Origin: Owenia fusiformis | Lineage: Eukaryota > Annelida > Polychaeta > Sabellida > Oweniidae | DNA length: 64,000 nt | Assembly: GCA_903813345.2 (NCBI GenBank) | Contig: CAIIXF020000003.1 | Location: 19,110,931-19,174,930 of the forward strand | Direction of reading: 5' to 3' | Part shown: positions 60,801-64,000 of the stretch, in pieces | How the letters are laid out: each line of letters begins with the position of its first letter | Numbering within the stretch: position 1 is the stretch's first letter | Notes under the pieces: generated by a model | What the model was told of the DNA's origin: nothing | The model's input: the letters and a program-made list of their open reading frames with translations, nothing else | The model's database searches: none | Program-made: the position numbers and the translations under genes

Positions 60801-63710
60801 AAAAAGTTCAATTTGGCGCATTAGTATAGTTCAATTTGGCGCGCTTTTAATTATGTTCAAAGTACATCCTTACAATGAAAGGTTAAACTTGGCTCATGAG
60901 TATGTTTCAATTTGGGATATAGTATGTGATGTGATTCAAGTACATCAGTATATTAAAAAGTTCAATTTGGCGCATTAGTATCGTTCAATTTGGCGCATTA
61001 TTTATGATGTTCAAAGTACATCCGTACATTGAAAGGTTAAACTTGGCTCATGAGTATGTTTCAATTTGGGACATAGTATGTGATGTGCTCAAACTTCATC
61101 AATATATTAAAAAGCTCAATTTGGCGCATTAGTGTAGTTCAATTTGGCGCATTATTTATGATGTTCAAAGTAAATCCTTACATTGAAAGGTTGAACTTGG
61201 CTCAGGCGAGTATGTTTCAATTTTGGACATAGTATGTGATGTGCTCAAACTTCATCAATGTATTAAAAAGCTCAATTTGGCGCATTAGGGTAGTTTAATT
61301 TGGCGCATTATTTATGATGTTCAAAGTAAATCCTTACATTGAAAGGTTGAACTTGGCTCATGAGAGTATGTTTCAATTTTGGACATAGTATGTGATGTGC
61401 TCAAACGTCATCAATATATTAAAAAGCTCAATTTGGCGCATTAGTGTAGTTCAATTTGCCGCATTATTTATGATGTTCAAAGTACATCCTTACATTGAAA
61501 GGTTGAACTTGGCTCATGAGTATGGTTCAATTTTGGACATAGTATGTGATGTGCTCAAACTTCATCAATATATTAAAAAGCTAAATTTGGCGCATTAGTG
61601 TAGTTCAATTTGGCGCATTATTTATGATGTTCAAAGTAAATCCTTACATTGAAAGGTTGAACTTGGCTCATGATAGTATGTTTCAATTTTGGACATAGTA
61701 TGTGATGTGCTCCAAGTACATTAGTATTTTAAAAAGTTCAATTTGGCGCGTAAGTATTTATCAATTTGGCACGTTTTTTATTATGTTCAAAGTTCCTCCT
61801 TACATTGAAAGGTTAAACTTGGCTCATGAGTATGTTTCAATTTTGGACTTAGTATGTGATGTGCTCTCAGTTCAATAGTATATTAAAAAGTTCAATTAGG
61901 CGTGTTAGCATAGTTCAATTTGAGGCATTATGAACATTATAAATAACGCGCTAAATTATACTATACTTATGCGCCAAACTGAACCTTTTAATATACTGAT
62001 GAACCTACAGCACATCACATACTATATCTCAAATTGAAACATACTCATGAGCCAAGTTTAACCTTTTTAACCATTTTATTCATGAAATTGTAAAATATAA
62101 TGTACTCTGTAATTACTGTATGCTATGTAATTGTCAAATATATTGAAGTATATGCATATTTTATACTTAAACTTTGTGTTTTGTTCTGTATCGTTTTGTG
62201 ACACTTGTTGATAAGGTTGATCCGTACTATTATATATGTTATAGATTGTACATGTAACCTAATGATTTACATACAAAAATAAGTTTTTGTTCAGCGCAAT
62301 CCCTCATCCTTCATAATTTTTAATTCCGGGGATTTTATACCGATTGCTTATTGTATTTCATACATTTGAATATTGTTTTCTTTTTAAAATCTAAAAATGC
62401 ATCATCATCATAAACTTCTGCCACATAATTATACAACAATTAATTTTCCTCCAGATGGCTTCACTCTAAACCTTCGAACCTCCTCCCTTACTAGGGGTCT
62501 AATTTGTCATAGGAAAGTCTGGATTGTCTCAATTTAAAACTGACAAAGAACAAAGATATCACAATACGCTTTATCTCATTTTAACTACACCGAAATTGCT
62601 GCTAATTTTTGGTAAGACTAAAAACAAACTTCAAATTAATATGCGCTTATTTTACTCAAAACGGAGAATAAATAATTTACCGATTTATATTTGAAATATA
62701 CCCAAATTTTTCATTCCACTTTTTGTATTGACTTACATTTTTAAAATGCATTTAAAGTTCATTTAGAATCATATACTTCAACATCATAAAATTTTAAATG
62801 AGATCTCAGACATCAAGTTTGATTTAGCTTTCTTAAGTGAAATGCATGATTTTATTTGTTTACATTAGCGCTTAATTGAAAAATAAAATAGGATTAACTC
62901 CAAGCAAATTAAGGCACATCAAAGAATATATAGCCTCACGTATAAGAGGCGTATAGTTTGTTTTTGGATTACGTAATACATACTATACTCATCTTTTCTA
63001 TGTACTTATATCCTACTATTCCTGGCTCTTAAGAATAATCGGAGAATAGTTCAAACGATATTTAATATCGTAGAGTATATACCACCAATACTAAATGTTC
63101 CGCTTCTGAGGCAAGAATAGTTTGTTTCCCATACCGAATACGATATAGTGAGGACATACTGAACTATATTCACAAATAGTTTGCCACTTATACCCTACTA
63201 TATTTGGCTTTTTGCACAGTGAATGTTCATATATGTTTTTACATGTAGCAGCTTCTAGTGATAAAAATATCAAGAATTGTTTAATCACAGTTCAACCTAA
63301 ACTTGTTTGAGGAACTATATGGCTCAATGTATAATTTTACTTAATATAGATGACTTATTTGAACTAACCAGCTTTGCCAAGGGGGGTTTACTTTAAAAAA
63401 ATTAAGGGGAGGGGTTCACATTTGACTACAAAATCACTTGAAAAGTCCTGGCAATGGTGAGAAACTGCATGATTGTTTCTTTCTTGACTGGGAGGTTTCA
63501 CTCAAACCGCTGAACCTCCCCCTTGGCTATGGGCCTGAACTAAGAAACAATCTTGGTCACTAAAATGGAAGCCAATTGACTTACTTGTATTTCTTGGCTT
63601 CAGCATCAGCCTGCTGCTGCTTCCGCAGCCTCATCCTCTCTCTTGGGGTGAGGTGTTTCATCTTTGTGTCTTCCTTCTCTTTAAGATCACTGAGGTGGCT
63701 GCTCCCCTTT
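51847..63710 (-). CDS. Coiled-coil/acidic protein, 3' eight exons (possibly NEK1-like)
   Basis: Exons on the minus strand: 63710-63585, 55844-55769, 55616-55508, 54999-54733, 54444-54367, 53318-53154, 52657-52573, 52051-51847 (TGA at 51849-51847). All phases agree and give 369 residues; the gene continues past the window. Order: a charged helical stretch (TPRERMRLRKQQQADAEAKK), a Ser/Pro-rich low-complexity region, an acidic run (DDFEDDEEEIEEDLKDGEGE), then DLIGMMQEAIDTTL and a globular-looking end (CETKLGKEAFDHAYKYLRES to LFLEEQAKIAHM). That end recalls the C-terminal domain of NEK1-type kinases, but I cannot confirm it. The 7.7-kb intron is filled by one large element and the last intron is U12-type. 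Confidence 0.75.
52052..52572 (-). other. U12-type (minor spliceosome) GT-AG intron
   Basis: The 5' splice site on the minus strand is GC|GTATCCTTT (52572-52564), the consensus for U12 GT-AG introns. TTCCTTAAC (52070-52062) matches the U12 branch site, about 11 bases before the acceptor AG at 52053-52052. Phase 2 on both sides joins the frames; no other donor in the upstream exon does. A GTCACCAC-family repeat sits inside. Confidence 0.9.
52130..52272 (-). repeat. GTCACCAC-family interspersed repeat inside the U12 intron
   Basis: Ends ATGTCACAACTTTTGGCGG then TGACATAG. Several words (CCAGATGCCAACACC, CCAAACACC) match the copies at 39944 and 42970. Confidence 0.65.
52905..53090 (+). repeat. 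46-bp tandem repeat, about four copies
   Basis: Units contain AAAACATATCAATATTATG and TAAACACTGTGTATGGAATA. It lies in an intron of the minus-strand gene. Confidence 0.85.
53630..53820 (+). repeat. GTGAGGCA-type repeat, relative of the 35810-36240 element
   Basis: Contains GGTGAGGCAAATG, AGAGGCAAAATTC, and an end GTGAGGCATTTGCCTCGCC like the sequence at 36210. Likely the same transposon family in which the calpain intron copy has expanded its inner unit. Confidence 0.55.
55360..55440 (+). other. tRNA-like promoter boxes (possible SINE trace)
   Basis: TAGTTCAGAGATTGAGCA resembles an A box and GGGTTCGATTCCC a B box 31 bases later. The acceptor stem does not pair as in a true tRNA, so this is at best a tRNA-derived repeat. 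Confidence 0.35.
56400..59345 (+). repeat. Diverged 535-bp repeat units inside the large element
   Basis: Units start near 56885, 57415, 58560 and 59096 (marker CCCTAAGTATTCA or variants, then TCTGTTTGTTA), with a more diverged one at about 56400. A unique insert of about 520 bp follows the second full unit. Confidence 0.75.
59390..62075 (+). repeat. 155-bp satellite array, about 16 copies, ending in an inverted copy
   Basis: Each unit has TTGAAAGGTTAAACTTGGCT, GAGTATGTTTCAATTTGG, and usually two CAATTTGGCGC words. Spacing is 151-158 bp for most units. From about 61925 to 62075 one unit lies in reverse orientation, so the array end can fold back. Confidence 0.9.
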
Positions 63711-64000
63711 CTGTATTTAAACACAATAATTTGCCTTTTTTTCATCAAGCTGTTCACATTCATTCATTATATACTTTTTGCATTTTTACGACTTTTTTTC
63801 ATACTTTTAAGCATAAATAATGGAAAGGTCACATAGAGGATTATTTACCCCTCTCTAAAAGCTAGATTATTTTTGTGTAAACATTATTCAATGATAAATT
63901 ACCAAAACCTTAAGGTGCAGATTTTTAATTATTTATTTCTACTGATTTAATGAATGTTGAATAAAATAAAATATTTTTAAAAAGTTATTTTAGATCTCAA

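Larger units (their letters stand above)
55940..63221. mobile_element. 7.28-kb non-autonomous transposon with CACTGTG ends
   Basis: Left end CACTGTGAAAAAAGCCAAAT and right end (reverse complement) CACTGTGCAAAAAGCCAAAT match over 25 bp with one mismatch. AAT flanks both sides (55937-55939 and 63222-63224), a 3-bp target duplication. Subterminal regions on both sides carry repeated short words in both directions (AACTATA, TACGTAAT, ACTATACGC). CACT(A/G) ends, 3-bp duplication and subterminal motifs fit the CACTA (EnSpm) group. No transposase frame was seen. It makes up nearly all of the 7.7-kb intron. Inside are diverged 535-bp units (56400-59345) and a 155-bp satellite (59390-62075). Confidence 0.8.

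Noticed and set aside
59456-61598. Frames of 68-69 codons repeated in the satellite
   Set aside because: Same peptide recurs with the 155-bp unit; no coding features.

Overview
This is an AT-rich, intron-rich eukaryotic nuclear sequence. The gene set (a TEP/alpha-2-macroglobulin protein, a calpain, a secreted serpin), the exon sizes of about 60-270 bp and the many short inverted-repeat transposons (some of types I associate with mollusc-like genomes) suggest a marine invertebrate, probably a lophotrochozoan. That taxonomic guess is inference. No database search was possible; all gene models were built by eye from splice sites, intron phase and family motifs.

Layout. (1) 1-12582, plus strand: the last 19 exons of a thioester protein (MCR/CD109-like, with an LDLa domain and an intact GCGEQ thioester). 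One exon end plus its splice donor is amplified into a 19-copy tandem array, and a 2.6-kb multi-unit repeat fills a late intron. (2) 13483-18320: intergenic, with a 1,260-bp tandem duplication that carries a TTAA-flanked element. (3) 18321-25875, minus strand: a gene for a V8-like (glutamyl-endopeptidase type) serine protease with an acidic N-terminal part. Its introns hold several transposons with clear ends. (4) 30473-42199, plus strand: a complete 18-exon classical calpain of 708 residues. (5) 45730-48753, plus strand: a secreted serpin with two alternative reactive-centre-loop exons and a Cys-rich basic C-terminal tail. (6) 51847-63710, minus strand: the 3' part of a coiled-coil/acidic protein gene that runs off the window. 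Its last intron is a textbook U12-type intron. Its 7.7-kb intron is almost entirely one 7.28-kb transposon-like element with CACTGTG ends and an internal satellite array.

How it fits together. Three of the five genes concern proteolysis or innate immunity (thioester protein, V8-like protease, serpin) and the calpain is an intracellular protease. Nothing in the sequence shows that they are co-regulated. The most unusual items are the exon-plus-donor array (1084-2137), the serpin cassette system (47251-48753), the large intronic element (55940-63221) and the U12 intron (52052-52572).
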